51,208 nucleotides of DNA from Bacteroidales bacterium. Lineage in GTDB: Bacteria; Bacteroidota; Bacteroidia; Bacteroidales; JAADGE01. The stretch is from contig JAIORQ010000061.1 in assembly GCA_021108035.1 (NCBI GenBank), positions 1 to 51,208 of the forward strand, in the 5' to 3' direction. The notes under the pieces are model-generated. The model did no database searches and was not told the origin of the DNA. It saw only the letters and a program-made list of their open reading frames with translations. Of this stretch, positions 18,990 to 28,965 are shown in pieces (the stretch's first letter is position 1; each line of letters begins with the position of its first letter). The position numbers and the translations under genes are program-made.

Positions 18990-19287
18990 GATAAAATAAA
19001 TAATTTCTAAATCAACAATAACAAACATTCAATACCTGAAATTTATTTTATGTGTTGCAAATTGTTATTTATTACTATTTTTCCACAAAAATAACAATAC
19101 ATAAAATTATTCCAAATTTATTATTGAAAGCTTTTTGCTGATTTCTTTCAGTAATTTACATTGAAATATCTTTTAAAAAAAATCAATTGGATAATAAAAG
19201 TCGGCAAATACTGCAAACATTATGAGATAAAACGAAAAAAAATTAATTAGATGCACCGAAAACACAATTATTATTTTGAAAATAAAC
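18990..19287. other. AT-rich spacer between the glycan block and the decayed YidC-fusion copy
   Basis: About 300 bp with no coding frame on either strand. Apart from the promoter-like box at its left edge, I see only A/T runs and no clear inverted repeat. Confidence 0.5.
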
Positions 19288-21148
19288 CTATTCAGTTACT
19301 TTTTTCCAATTATTTAAATCAAAGATATTATTTTTTACTTCATATTGACTATGTATTTTAACTTTCTTTCGTGTTGTTATTTTTCCTTCCCAAAGGGTAA
19401 AATATGAGGGTAATGTTCTGGAAGAAGAATCTTGTTTTGCAGGATTATTCTCATCAAAAATTATTGACGGAGCATCTGCATTACTCATTATTCTCCAGTC
19501 TTCTTTTATGATACCGGTATTATTAAAGTCTTTTACCATTAAAAGTGCATTTAGCTGCCAAAAATTCGGAAGTCTTATTTTATCGGGATTGCTTCCTGTC
19601 CAACTTGCAGGCGGTTGGATTGCATCTTCAATATTACCTTCAAATTGCCCCCAACTTACACCATGATCATTAGCTGTTTCATTTTTTACAACTGATATAT
19701 ATGAGAGAAGGCGAATAAAGTTATAAGGTTCATATGAATATTTCCACCCGTCTTGTTCTTTCCCCTCTTGAAAAAGTTTGTAATACGCTAACCATTCTGT
19801 ATTATTATAAATTTTTGGTTTTAAAAATAAAGGTACACTATAAAATATTGCATTTTCGTAAAGTCTTTTTCTCCAAACTTCTAATTTATTCCCTAAAGGC
19901 ACTTCAATTAACCATTTCTTCCAACTATTATCCCAAAACGGTATAAAATTATCAAACTTATCAGGTGCAATATCAGCATAATGCATCAAAGAACTTGAAA
20001 AAAAACAGCCTTGCTTTTTAATTTTACTCATAAATTGTGAGGAAGTTTCAGTAATTATACTTTTAGTTGTTTGAGTTGAGTCTATATTCATTTGCTTTAC
20101 AGAATGGTCAAATCCGGCAAAATTTTGTTTGTCTTTAGAAAAAGGGATGCCTATAGTTTGTTTACTGTTTTGTTCTTGTAAAGTACTATAAAAGAAGCCG
20201 GTATTAATTGCACTAAAAATACTTTGCCCTATTAACAACGCATTAAAGACTACCAGTACTATTGCTGTAACTTTAAAATATTTTTTATTAATAACCCAAC
20301 GAACACCGATAAATATACTAATAAGCAATACTGCTTCAAGTACATAGTGCATTATCGGAGCTGCCAAATTATTTTGTTCGGAAAATTGAGAAATCTGTAA
20401 AGATCATAATTGTATTGGTATAACTAAACTGTAAATAAAACTTAACACTACCAATATTAATACTGTGAATAAGACAATCTGTTTATATTTTTTTGGTAAA
20501 AGAACATAAAACATAATTGCCGTAACCAGTCCTATTAAAAATAAACGATAACTAAAAAACAGAATATTTATTGCCGGAAAATCAAATGTTTCAGGAGAAA
20601 AAGCATACACCAGTAAAGGTTTCCAAAAGAATACTAATCCCAAAATAAATAATACTGATAAATATAAATAAGATAATTTGATTTGTCAGGTTTTTTAATC
20701 GCAGAATATTGTTGAAAATAATAAAATAAGGAATTGTAATAAACGAAAACATAATCCCTGCAACAATAATATCAGAAAGAAAAGCTGTTTTTATTAAGAT
20801 ATTAATATTTGCTATATCAAGAGAAATCTCATTGCCTCCAAAATATGTACTTAATAATACCAGTTGATATATCAATAATACATAGAATAAAATAAATATA
20901 CTTCTATAAATGCTTTTATTTGTTTTCGATATAAAACGAACAGTATATAAATACCCGAAAAACTGTGCAGGGATAAGAAATAAAACAGCAATAATGCTTA
21001 GTGATTCATTTTCACCTGAAAAATAAAATCTTTAAAATAATACGGCTAAAAATAACAGGCTGAAAAATATTTGCGGTTTAATATTTATTTGAGAGACATA
21101 AGTTAAATATTGTTTTCTAAATATTAATATTATTTTGAAGAAATTCAT
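19288..21148 (-). pseudogene. Decayed tandem copy of the YidC/alkaline-phosphatase fusion
   Basis: Translating the minus strand from the ATG at 21148 gives MNFFKIILIF, like the start of the intact gene next door, then jumps to a segment matching that protein from about residue 525. Shared stretches include YFSGEN, SLDI..INI.IK.A.LSDII, VPLFLKPKIYN and MVKDFN. Breaks are an in-frame TAA after AVLF (about 21032), a frameshift near 20640 and a TGA at 20404-20406 where the intact protein has Gly. The last part is open from about 20403 to 19288 but has two in-frame deletions: one removes the region of D870 and T907, the other that of H1069, while DHG remains. Even the long 3' frame therefore lacks catalytic residues. 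The YidC domain and the membrane repeats are also absent. Confidence 0.88.
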
Positions 21149-21155
21149 TTTTAAA

Positions 21156-24100
21156 TTATTTTATCTTTTTCCAATTTTTAAATTCATACACATTTTCTTT
21201 GATTTCATATGCTGTTACTATTGGTAATATTTTATCTTTATGGGATTTAATTCTCCATGAAACTCTATATGCTTCAAGCGTGCGTTCAAGAGGCGGTTCT
21301 ATTTTTGTAGGATCATTTTCATCAAATGCAATATTATAGGTGTCAACATTACTCATAAACCTCCAATCTTCTTTCAATTCACCTTCTGCATTAAAATCTT
21401 TTACCATCATTAAAGGAGTGAAATATAATCCTTCTTTTAATTGCTCATACTCCGGTTCTTTTGGGATAAACGGATTTTCAATCATTACAGTATCATTAAC
21501 TTCGGTGTCTCTTATTCCGTGATCTGACAGAATAATGATTTTTGTATTGTCATAAACATTTTTACGTTTTATCCATTCAATCCATTTTGCAATCTTTGTA
21601 ATCGCCCATTTGTTATTTTCATAAGGTGTTACATCAGGCTGAAACACACCTTCATCATCTACAATATCCCAAGGAAAATGCGGTGCATTAGACCATATAA
21701 AAATAAAACTCGGTTTTGAATTGTTTACTTCTGAAATATAAGGCAATACTCTTAAGAAATTATAATGTTTAGTTACATTCGTAATCTCATTTGAATTAGT
21801 TTCCCTAAACAACCAACTTCCTTTATTATATATTTTGGGTTTAAGAAAAAGAGGTACACTAAAGAATACAGCATTTTGCCATAAAAGAGAAAATTCCTGT
21901 TCTATTGTACTTCCAATATTAAGCCGGGGTTTTAAATAATCCCATTGGGGGTCCCACCAAGGGATATATTGATCAAAAATGCTTTTGTCTGCTCCGGAAT
22001 ACGGTACTCCTGAAGAAATAAAACTATATCCGTTATTTTGAGCTTTCTTACATAATAATTCATTTGTTGTAATGATTTTTTGACTTAATGTCCTTGTGCT
22101 GTCAATATCTAATTTATCCGGAGTATAGTCAAAACCCGCCATTATAGCAGGAGCAGAGGACGCTGTATAGTTTGACACAGAAACTGTATTCGGATACCAA
22201 GTAAAACCACTGAAAGTATTAAAATACTCCGGATTATCTTTTAAAATACTTCTTAAATACCAACCTTGAACCATATCCAGCACAATAACCAAAACATTTT
22301 TATTATTTTCAGAGAATGTAATCTTTTTAAAATCTTCAGAATCGTCAGCAGCAATAATTTTATTATCATCTCCGCTAAAATTTCCTGCATTTATTGATGA
22401 ATATAATGAATGAAAAATAGTGATAATATTGATAACAATTATTACAAAACCAATTCGTAAATAATATTTTTTTCGCAGCAGTTTTTCTGTAATAAAAATT
22501 AAACCAAGTAAAAATAATGCTTCTAAAACAAAACTGTAAAAAGGTTTACCCAGATTATCAGCATAAGTAAATCTGTGCATTTGCAGAGTTCCAACGTCTA
22601 TAGGAATTATTGAACTGTAAACAAAACTAACTATCGAAATTACTAATACCGTTAAAACAATAAAAAATTTAAATTTGTTAGGTAGAATCCAAAAAATAAT
22701 AATACTTCCGACAAACGAAATTATAAAAATTAAAAAATTTGTTTTTATTATATCAAAAGCAAAAAAACTAAAAGATTCCGCAGACGATGAAAATACTATT
22801 AATGGATTCCATAAAAATATATAACCTGTAAGATATAGAACAGAAAAAAACAAAATTACCCAATGAGGTTTACCGGAATATACAGACTTAATTTTACTAA
22901 CTTTTATATAATAAAATAATGTAATAAACGAAAAGAGAATTCCCGGAACAATAATATCAGAAAGAGAAGCTGATTTAATAAATATGTTAATCTGACCAAT
23001 ATCAAGTGAAATATCTTTACTTGCAATATATGTGCCTGTCAAAATTAGCTGAAATACAAATAAAACAAGGAGCACAAAAATTGTGCTTCTATAAATATAT
23101 CTATTTGTCGTTATTGCTGAACGAGTTGTATACAGATACCCGAAAAACTGTGTTGGAATAAGGAATAATACAGCAAAAATACTTAAAGAAGTGTTTTCGC
23201 CGGAAAAATAAAACACTGATGCCAGATGAAAATATATCAACAAGAAAAACAATGAAAAGAAAATTTTAGGAGATACTCGGATTTTTGAAATGTTGCTTTT
23301 GTATATCTTATATAAAAACATGAATAAAAAAACAAATAATACAGCTGCAAAACCCGTAATAATTGATTTTATTAATAATAAAATTATATCAATAAAATTA
23401 TTAGCTGCTGATAAATAAAAGTGCAAAAAAGCAACTAACAAAGCAGTAACAATCCAATATATTATTAAATCTCTTTTTTGTGATATAAATGATTTTTTTA
23501 TAATTTGCTTACTGTATTCAGGATTATTTTTTAAACTTTTTAACCAATTAGCAATTAACAAAACAATAAAATAACTGCCGAAAACAGCCAAAGAAAATCG
23601 TATAATAATATCTTCTGAATTAAACTTAACAACCCAATTTAATTGTGTTAAAACAGCAACCGTCCCTAAAAAAGCAAACCCAATTTTATAGGATTTGCTA
23701 AAGCTGTTAATATTAAATTTAAAACTGCCGAAAGATAATTTTATATAGCCGTACAAAAAATATGATATAAAAATTAAGAACCCGTTTGCAATAGTTCCTA
23801 AAATAATGGCAAGTCCAATTCGCAGAAATATATCGTCAAAACTATGTTGTAAAGCCCAATTAAGTTGAAATAAAACAGAGATAATAATAAAGACAATAAA
23901 TGAAGTTTTAAAGTTTGTCCATAATTGAAGTAAATTATTTTTTAGGGAAACAGTTTTTAAAAAATTATCTTTTAAGGACTCAACTTTATGAAGTGCTGCA
24001 AAAGTTCCTATTATTATTACAAGAGCAAAACTTAAAACAATTGACATAATTATTCGATATACAATATCGTCAAAGTTATACCGGCAAGCCCAATTTAATT

Positions 24101-24884
24101 GACTCAAAACTGCAATTATAACTATTATATAAAAGGTTTTTTCAAGTTTAGGCAGCAAAATAACAAATCTTGGTTTTAACTTTTTAAAATCAAATAATTT
24201 ACTTGTTGCGGATAACTTTTTGCTCTTTTTAAATACTTCAGGATTAGTAATAAACAAACGAAAGAAACTAAATACATTGTTCATTGTCCAGTAAAGGACC
24301 AAACCCGACGGTAAATTAAATAATAAGACCAAAAACACACCTGCAACAACTAACATCTGCTTGCGTTCAGAAGTATTTCCGTTTCGTGTATAAAAATATG
24401 CTGTTAATAAATTAACCAAGGTCATAAATATCGGCAAAAAATGAACTGCACCAAAAAGACCATCCGGTTGACTTAAATCTTTGATAAACAGAAAAGAAAT
24501 GCTTTTAAGCGGTTCAAAATTTTCCAGGAATTGATATGCTGCAATAAAAAAGGGTATTTGAAGTAAAAGGCTTAAAATTGGAATTAATGCCCTTACAGAG
24601 CTGTAGTTATGCTGTCGATTTATTGTTTTTATATAGTAAAAACGCTCTTGCCCTTTATAGCACCTTTTAATCTCATCAATTAAAGGTTTCATTTTCAGTT
24701 TTATTGCATCATCTTTCTTTTTAGCTTTTTCAATAAAAATAAAAATAGGTAATAACAATAAAGATATTGCAAAACTTAATAAAACAATGGCAGTTCCGTA
24801 ATCTCCCGTTAATTGATAAGAAAACAAGAAAATTTGCTTAATGATATAAATAAACGGAGACATTATTATTTCAAAGAAATTCAT
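21156..24884 (-). CDS. YidC/Oxa1 domain - membrane repeats - alkaline-phosphatase-superfamily transferase fusion
   Basis: A 1242-residue inner-membrane protein of unusual build. Residues 1-215 look like the YidC/Oxa1/Alb3 insertase core: GDYGTAIVLLSFAISLLLLP, LQIPFFIAAYQFL and LFNLPSGLVLYWTMNN. Residues about 250-520 contain three clear membrane repeats and one worn repeat with QLNW then (F/S)xDI cores near 262, 340, 414 and 490. Another multi-span region (540-830) leads to a C-terminal domain (about 860-1242) of the sulfatase/EptA/LtaS superfamily. Metal and nucleophile positions are visible: D870 in VIVLD, T907 in NYTASSAPAIM, H1069 in NAPHFPW, and D1121-H1122 in SDHG. I infer a phospho- or phosphono-group transferase on the outer face, perhaps with the YidC part helping assembly or substrate access. 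It starts 16 nt after a TagF-like gene. Specificity is unknown. Confidence 0.8.
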   Translation of the reverse strand: MNFFEIIMSPFIYIIKQIFLFSYQLTGDYGTAIVLLSFAISLLLLPIFIFIEKAKKKDDAIKLKMKPLIDEIKRCYKGQERFYYIKTINRQHNYSSVRALIPILSLLLQIPFFIAAYQFLENFEPLKSISFLFIKDLSQPDGLFGAVHFLPIFMTLVNLLTAYFYTRNGNTSERKQMLVVAGVFLVLLFNLPSGLVLYWTMNNVFSFFRLFITNPEVFKKSKKLSATSKLFDFKKLKPRFVILLPKLEKTFYIIVIIAVLSQLNWACRYNFDDIVYRIIMSIVLSFALVIIIGTFAALHKVESLKDNFLKTVSLKNNLLQLWTNFKTSFIVFIIISVLFQLNWALQHSFDDIFLRIGLAIILGTIANGFLIFISYFLYGYIKLSFGSFKFNINSFSKSYKIGFAFLGTVAVLTQLNWVVKFNSEDIIIRFSLAVFGSYFIVLLIANWLKSLKNNPEYSKQIIKKSFISQKRDLIIYWIVTALLVAFLHFYLSAANNFIDIILLLIKSIITGFAAVLFVFLFMFLYKIYKSNISKIRVSPKIFFSLFFLLIYFHLASVFYFSGENTSLSIFAVLFLIPTQFFGYLYTTRSAITTNRYIYRSTIFVLLVLFVFQLILTGTYIASKDISLDIGQINIFIKSASLSDIIVPGILFSFITLFYYIKVSKIKSVYSGKPHWVILFFSVLYLTGYIFLWNPLIVFSSSAESFSFFAFDIIKTNFLIFIISFVGSIIIFWILPNKFKFFIVLTVLVISIVSFVYSSIIPIDVGTLQMHRFTYADNLGKPFYSFVLEALFLLGLIFITEKLLRKKYYLRIGFVIIVINIITIFHSLYSSINAGNFSGDDNKIIAADDSEDFKKITFSENNKNVLVIVLDMVQGWYLRSILKDNPEYFNTFSGFTWYPNTVSVSNYTASSAPAIMAGFDYTPDKLDIDSTRTLSQKIITTNELLCKKAQNNGYSFISSGVPYSGADKSIFDQYIPWWDPQWDYLKPRLNIGSTIEQEFSLLWQNAVFFSVPLFLKPKIYNKGSWLFRETNSNEITNVTKHYNFLRVLPYISEVNNSKPSFIFIWSNAPHFPWDIVDDEGVFQPDVTPYENNKWAITKIAKWIEWIKRKNVYDNTKIIILSDHGIRDTEVNDTVMIENPFIPKEPEYEQLKEGLYFTPLMMVKDFNAEGELKEDWRFMSNVDTYNIAFDENDPTKIEPPLERTLEAYRVSWRIKSHKDKILPIVTAYEIKENVYEFKNWKKIK

Positions 24885-24900
24885 TTTTTATAATTTATTA

Positions 24901-26160
24901 CTATTTTACTAATGTCTCGGAATTATTATCAATATCTTTTAAAACATCTAATATTTGATTAGCTGTTGTTTCTCCTGCATTTCCGAAATTAAATACAGAT
25001 TGTTTTTTTAATTCTTCTAATTGAGTTACAGGCGGTTTATCTAATAAATCTTTAACTATAACATTTATATCCTCAACATCATTTTCATCAAAAACATGCC
25101 CGACTCTGTTGCGTTCTCTCATCTCCCACATTTCGTAGTCAAGCTCACTTCCTTCAAAACCTTCTATTGATCCAAATTCTGTTTTCAGTAATAATACCGG
25201 TTTGGAGTATAAAAACATAAAATCCCAAAACACACCTGATAAATCACTTATCATTAAGTCAGCTTTCATCATACTTTCGGTACCAATTGAGGCTTTATCA
25301 GAGGTCATTCTCGGATTATCCTTAAATTTTTCTTCAATTTCTGCAATCAACTTTGGAAAACTTACATATGTTTGAGGGTGAGGTCGTAAAATAACATCAT
25401 AGGAATCATCTTTTAACAGATTTTCAAAAAATGATACCCCGAACCTGTTTATGATTGAATATTCTTTCCAGGTAGGTGCAACTAATACTACAGGTCTTTG
25501 CTTTTTAGTTTCGGGTAATTTCTTAATATCATCTAACATTACATCATAATATGTAAGCCCGGTTTCCAATAAAAGCTTTTTTTCAGTTCCGCGTTTTTCT
25601 TCAAGTTTTTTTATTCCTTCAATTTGATGAGGACCTGAACAGAAAACAGAATCAAAATAGTCAAAAGCAAACTTACGATAGGTAAAAACATCAATAGGTG
25701 CATGAACAATATGTGCATAATGTTGCACGTGTTTTGAACGGCGAATCATCATAACATCTAATTGCGGTGTTGTCATCCCGACAAATTTAGCTTTTAGTTT
25801 ATTCAAATACACAGATGTCATTGTTAAATTTCCAAGAAATTTTGTGCTTAAAAACTCTGATTTATAGTTCAATCCGGGGTCATTTTCATCAGATGTCAGA
25901 TAAGCACATTCTATATTTTTTTTCTCCAAAGCTTTTATAATCGGGTAAAATACAGACCAATATTGCTTCCCTTCGGAATAGAAAATAATGTCTGTATTCT
26001 CAAATTCGTTTCTGTTAACAAATCCTTTTCCCAAAAAGAAATTCTTTATTTTATAGAAAAAACCACGAAATGCAAAAGCCAGAGTTGCTGCAACAGCTAT
26101 AATAATGTATAGCAGTGCACTTGTTGAAGCAGGGTCGATATATAAAAGTATTCCTCTCAT
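24901..26160 (-). CDS. CDP-glycerol glycerophosphotransferase-like (TagB/TagF family) protein
   Basis: The 419-residue protein has an N-terminal hydrophobic segment (about 14-33) and a GT-B-like catalytic part with TagF-family motifs: HIVHAP (H153), VLVAPTWKE (about 225-233), RPHPQTY (259-265) and SDLSGVFWDF (305-314), the last matching the family's SDYSSxxxDF. Family enzymes use CDP-activated alcohols to build or prime teichoic-acid-like polymers. Gram-negative homologs occur in capsule loci. Here phosphonate genes lie upstream and a phosphotransferase fusion downstream, so a CMP-phosphonate donor is a reasonable inference, not shown by sequence. Confidence 0.82.
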   Translation of the reverse strand: MRGILLYIDPASTSALLYIIIAVAATLAFAFRGFFYKIKNFFLGKGFVNRNEFENTDIIFYSEGKQYWSVFYPIIKALEKKNIECAYLTSDENDPGLNYKSEFLSTKFLGNLTMTSVYLNKLKAKFVGMTTPQLDVMMIRRSKHVQHYAHIVHAPIDVFTYRKFAFDYFDSVFCSGPHQIEGIKKLEEKRGTEKKLLLETGLTYYDVMLDDIKKLPETKKQRPVVLVAPTWKEYSIINRFGVSFFENLLKDDSYDVILRPHPQTYVSFPKLIAEIEEKFKDNPRMTSDKASIGTESMMKADLMISDLSGVFWDFMFLYSKPVLLLKTEFGSIEGFEGSELDYEMWEMRERNRVGHVFDENDVEDINVIVKDLLDKPPVTQLEELKKQSVFNFGNAGETTANQILDVLKDIDNNSETLVK

Positions 26161-26297
26161 CTATTAATATTGTTATTTGATTATTTTTCTGTATTTTTTT
26201 CTACTGTTATTTTAGTTAAAATATAATACATAATTCTTCAATGATTAAATGCTATAATTCTTTAATAAAATGCAATATGTTTAATTAAAATTGTGCT

Positions 26298-26537
26298 TTA
26301 AAATTTTGCAACTAATCAGTTTGTGTTTAACCGGTGTTTATATTTCGTACCTAAGGGCACGAATAACGCTTAATTTTACTGTGTTTTACCAATATTTAAC
26401 CCCTAACGGGGTTTTAAGCATCCTGTTAAATTAATTGCAACAGCAATTACCATATGGGTAAAATATATAACAACACGTAAGAAATGTGCCGTTAGGTACA
26501 TAATATTAAGCCAAACTGATTAGTTGCAAAATTTTAA
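26298..26537. mobile_element. MITE-like nested inverted-repeat element D
   Basis: A perfect 25-bp inverted repeat frames the element: left arm 26298-26322 and right arm 26513-26537, both reading ttaaaattttgcaactaatc from the outside. TTAA at each outer edge could be a target duplication, as for elements B and C, but being palindromic it could equally belong to the repeat. Inside lie further nested pairs: gtaccta with taggtac, ttttacc with gggtaaaa, and a central aacccc/ggggtt hairpin, so the whole can fold into a long branched cruciform. The rest of the 26161-26597 spacer is AT-rich and without genes. No transposase is encoded. Confidence 0.65.
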
Positions 26538-26597
26538 TACCTATAAAAAATAGTAGAACTTTTTTTAAATCGGTACAAATTTAAAAAATAAAGCTAA

Positions 26598-27713
26598 TCA
26601 TAATAAAAAATCAACAATAGTATTTTTATTAACCTGCCTGGGATTGTTTTTTAAACGTTCAAGATTTACATTATTAACAATAATTCTCGAATCAAAATCA
26701 CTAATTAAAGTAGAAATATTAATATTTATATGAATTGAATCAAAAAAAGAGATTAATTCCTGTTTTACGTTTTTTATATCCAAGTTCAATATTTTCAGAA
26801 TCTTGTTTATTCGGTTCTTTACAGCCTTGCTGCCACTTTTGTCGTTACAATCATCATCAGTAACATTATAATTGTACTCAAAAAAATAAGGTAAACTCAA
26901 TGCTACAGCATGACCGTGAGGGATATTATAATAACTTGTAAAAGCATACGATACAGCATGTGGAGCTGTTGTTTTAGTTATATTAATAGCTTTCCCTGCT
27001 AAAAAGGCAGCTTCTTGCATTATTGATTTTGCCCTTTTATCATTCTTAAGTACAGCGGTTTGCAAATTATTCCAGATTAAACTAACTGCCTCAAGGGCAT
27101 ATTTCTCAGACTCCGGATTAAAATTAATACTCCATATAGATTCTATTGCTTGGCAAAATGCATCAAGACCGGTACATGCAGTTAAATAAGAATTTGCTGA
27201 TAAAGAAAATTCCGGTGATAAATAAACATAATCGGGTAATATTGATTCACTGCCTACAGAATATTTTACTTTCTCAATATAAAGAACTGCAAAAGAGGTT
27301 GCTTCAGCTCCTGTGCCTGCTGTAGTCGGTATAGACAATAACGGAGTTTTTAGATTAATCAATGACGCTTTTCCTTGCACAATATCTTCAATACTTTTAT
27401 CTTGATGAGCCATTATGCTTATCAATTTAGCCATATCAATAACACTACCTCCTCCGATTGCTATAATTATATCATAATATCCGTCTTTAAATAAAGAAAT
27501 ACCTTTTTTTAAATCTCCTAATTGTGGATTTAGTTTGAAATCTGAAAATGTTTCAGGTATTGAGATTTCAAGTTCATTTTCTATAAACTCTTTTGCACCG
27601 GAATTTATATATGAGTTTTCATCTCGTATCAGAAATATTTTTTCAGAATTATAATTACTTATAAATTGTTTTAAATCAGCAAGTTGTTCTTGCCTGTATA
27701 TTTTTTGTGTCAT
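26598..27713 (-). CDS. Iron-containing alcohol dehydrogenase, probable phosphonoacetaldehyde reductase
   Basis: Group III alcohol dehydrogenase, 371 residues. The NAD(P) loop GGGSVIDMAK is at 87-97, SIPTTAGTGAEAT at about 127-139, and the metal site includes D184, H252 and H266 (IPHGHAV). The usual second ligand His in DAxxHxxE is Gln here (DAFCQAIES, Q188). It overlaps the phosphonopyruvate decarboxylase gene by 4 bp. In this place such enzymes reduce phosphonoacetaldehyde to 2-hydroxyethylphosphonate, as PhpC does in phosphinothricin biosynthesis. There is no aminotransferase in the cluster, which argues against 2-aminoethylphosphonate as the direct product. Substrate is inferred from context. 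Confidence 0.8.
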   Translation of the reverse strand: MTQKIYRQEQLADLKQFISNYNSEKIFLIRDENSYINSGAKEFIENELEISIPETFSDFKLNPQLGDLKKGISLFKDGYYDIIIAIGGGSVIDMAKLISIMAHQDKSIEDIVQGKASLINLKTPLLSIPTTAGTGAEATSFAVLYIEKVKYSVGSESILPDYVYLSPEFSLSANSYLTACTGLDAFCQAIESIWSINFNPESEKYALEAVSLIWNNLQTAVLKNDKRAKSIMQEAAFLAGKAINITKTTAPHAVSYAFTSYYNIPHGHAVALSLPYFFEYNYNVTDDDCNDKSGSKAVKNRINKILKILNLDIKNVKQELISFFDSIHININISTLISDFDSRIIVNNVNLERLKNNPRQVNKNTIVDFLL

Positions 27714-28840
27714 TCAGATTTTAGATTTTTCATAAAATCAATTTTATTATCCACCGGTTTAATTGTGGGACGCCCTAAATCATCCCTCGAACCTGTTTTA
27801 ACCATAACTTCAATTAATGCAGGAGAAGGAACAGCATCAATATCAATCAAAGCTTTTTCAAGTTCTTCATTTGATGAGACCCTTACTGCATATTTGTAAT
27901 TATTTGCTTTTGCAATAGTCGGAATATCAATATCAAAAGCAACAGTTGGTTGCCCTCCGACTGATTCATGTGAACCGTTATTAATAACAATATGTAAAAA
28001 GTTTTGAGGAGATTGTGATCCTATAATAGCCATTCCTCCCATGTGCATTAAAACTGCACCATCGCCGTCAATACAAATTATTTTCCTTTTCGGCTTGCTC
28101 AAAGCTATACCTAATGCTATTTGAGAAGTATGCCCCATTGACCCAACAGTTAAAAAATCAGAATTATGCGATTGATTAAGTGCTGCTCTGGCTTCAAAAA
28201 GTTCACGTGATGTTTTTCCTGTTGTAGAAACAATTAATTCTTCACCGGTTAATTTTTCAAGAAGAGTTTTTATAACTTCTTCCCTGTAAAGTGTATAATC
28301 AGTATTTATTTCTTGTTTGATTTTATATTTATCAAAAGTTCCTTTTCTGATTATTATAGCAAAAGCAGAATTTGTTTCTTTAATTTTATCTATTGCTTCA
28401 TCTATTTGTTTTTGAGCATTTTTTTCGTCTTGGTCTAAAATTAAATACGGAATTTTCATTGCATCAAGCAAAGCCGTTGTAACCATTCCTTGTTTAACAT
28501 GTTGTGGTTCATCTTTTTTTCCGGGTTCTCCTCTCCAACCAATCATTAACAAAACCGGAATATTGTAAACAGCAGGGTCAACAAGCGACAATAGCGGGTT
28601 TACTGTATTTCCTATCCCTGAATTTTGCATATAAACCATTGAAACTTTTTCTGTTGCCATATGATAACCGGCTGCAAGCGCTATTGCATTTCCTTCATTA
28701 GCAGCAATAATATGATTTTTCTTTGATGTATTATCCGTTATATATGCACAAATATCTTTCAATAATGAATCGGGAACTCCCGTAAAAAATTCAATATTTT
28801 TTTTAATTAAATAATTATAAAAAATTTCAGGATTAATCAT
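27710..28840 (-). CDS. aepY: Phosphonopyruvate decarboxylase
   Basis: Thiamine-diphosphate enzyme that decarboxylates phosphonopyruvate to phosphonoacetaldehyde, pulling the unfavourable PEP mutase reaction forward. The 376 residues include FFTGVPDSLLKD near the N-terminus (characteristic of the family), the cofactor-activating Glu in AANEGNAIALAAGYH, the segment GWRGEPGKKDEPQH, and the TPP/Mg motif GDGAVLMHMGGMA ending in VINN. Length matches the family. It lies between the PEP mutase and alcohol dehydrogenase genes, with a 4-bp overlap to the latter. The symbol follows Bacteroides fragilis usage; other systems call it ppd. Confidence 0.93.
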   Translation of the reverse strand: MINPEIFYNYLIKKNIEFFTGVPDSLLKDICAYITDNTSKKNHIIAANEGNAIALAAGYHMATEKVSMVYMQNSGIGNTVNPLLSLVDPAVYNIPVLLMIGWRGEPGKKDEPQHVKQGMVTTALLDAMKIPYLILDQDEKNAQKQIDEAIDKIKETNSAFAIIIRKGTFDKYKIKQEINTDYTLYREEVIKTLLEKLTGEELIVSTTGKTSRELFEARAALNQSHNSDFLTVGSMGHTSQIALGIALSKPKRKIICIDGDGAVLMHMGGMAIIGSQSPQNFLHIVINNGSHESVGGQPTVAFDIDIPTIAKANNYKYAVRVSSNEELEKALIDIDAVPSPALIEVMVKTGSRDDLGRPTIKPVDNKIDFMKNLKSE

Positions 28841-28965
28841 AATGTGCTACAATTTAATATGTTATGGTCGATATTGATTGTTATTTGTCCGGTAAATTAA
28901 GAATTTTGAAATTAGAAACTTAAAATTTTTGATAAAATAATTTTCAATTTCAAGTTACTAATTAT

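Noticed and set aside
20404-20875. Two small membrane-protein genes downstream of the YidC fusion
   Set aside because: Both frames align end to end with neighbouring parts of the intact fusion protein and are pieces of the decayed copy.
28841-28965. Inverted A/T-rich segment between the decarboxylase and mutase genes as a terminator
   Set aside because: Pairing of the aaattt-rich arms is loose and of the kind seen throughout these spacers; the genes are most likely co-transcribed.
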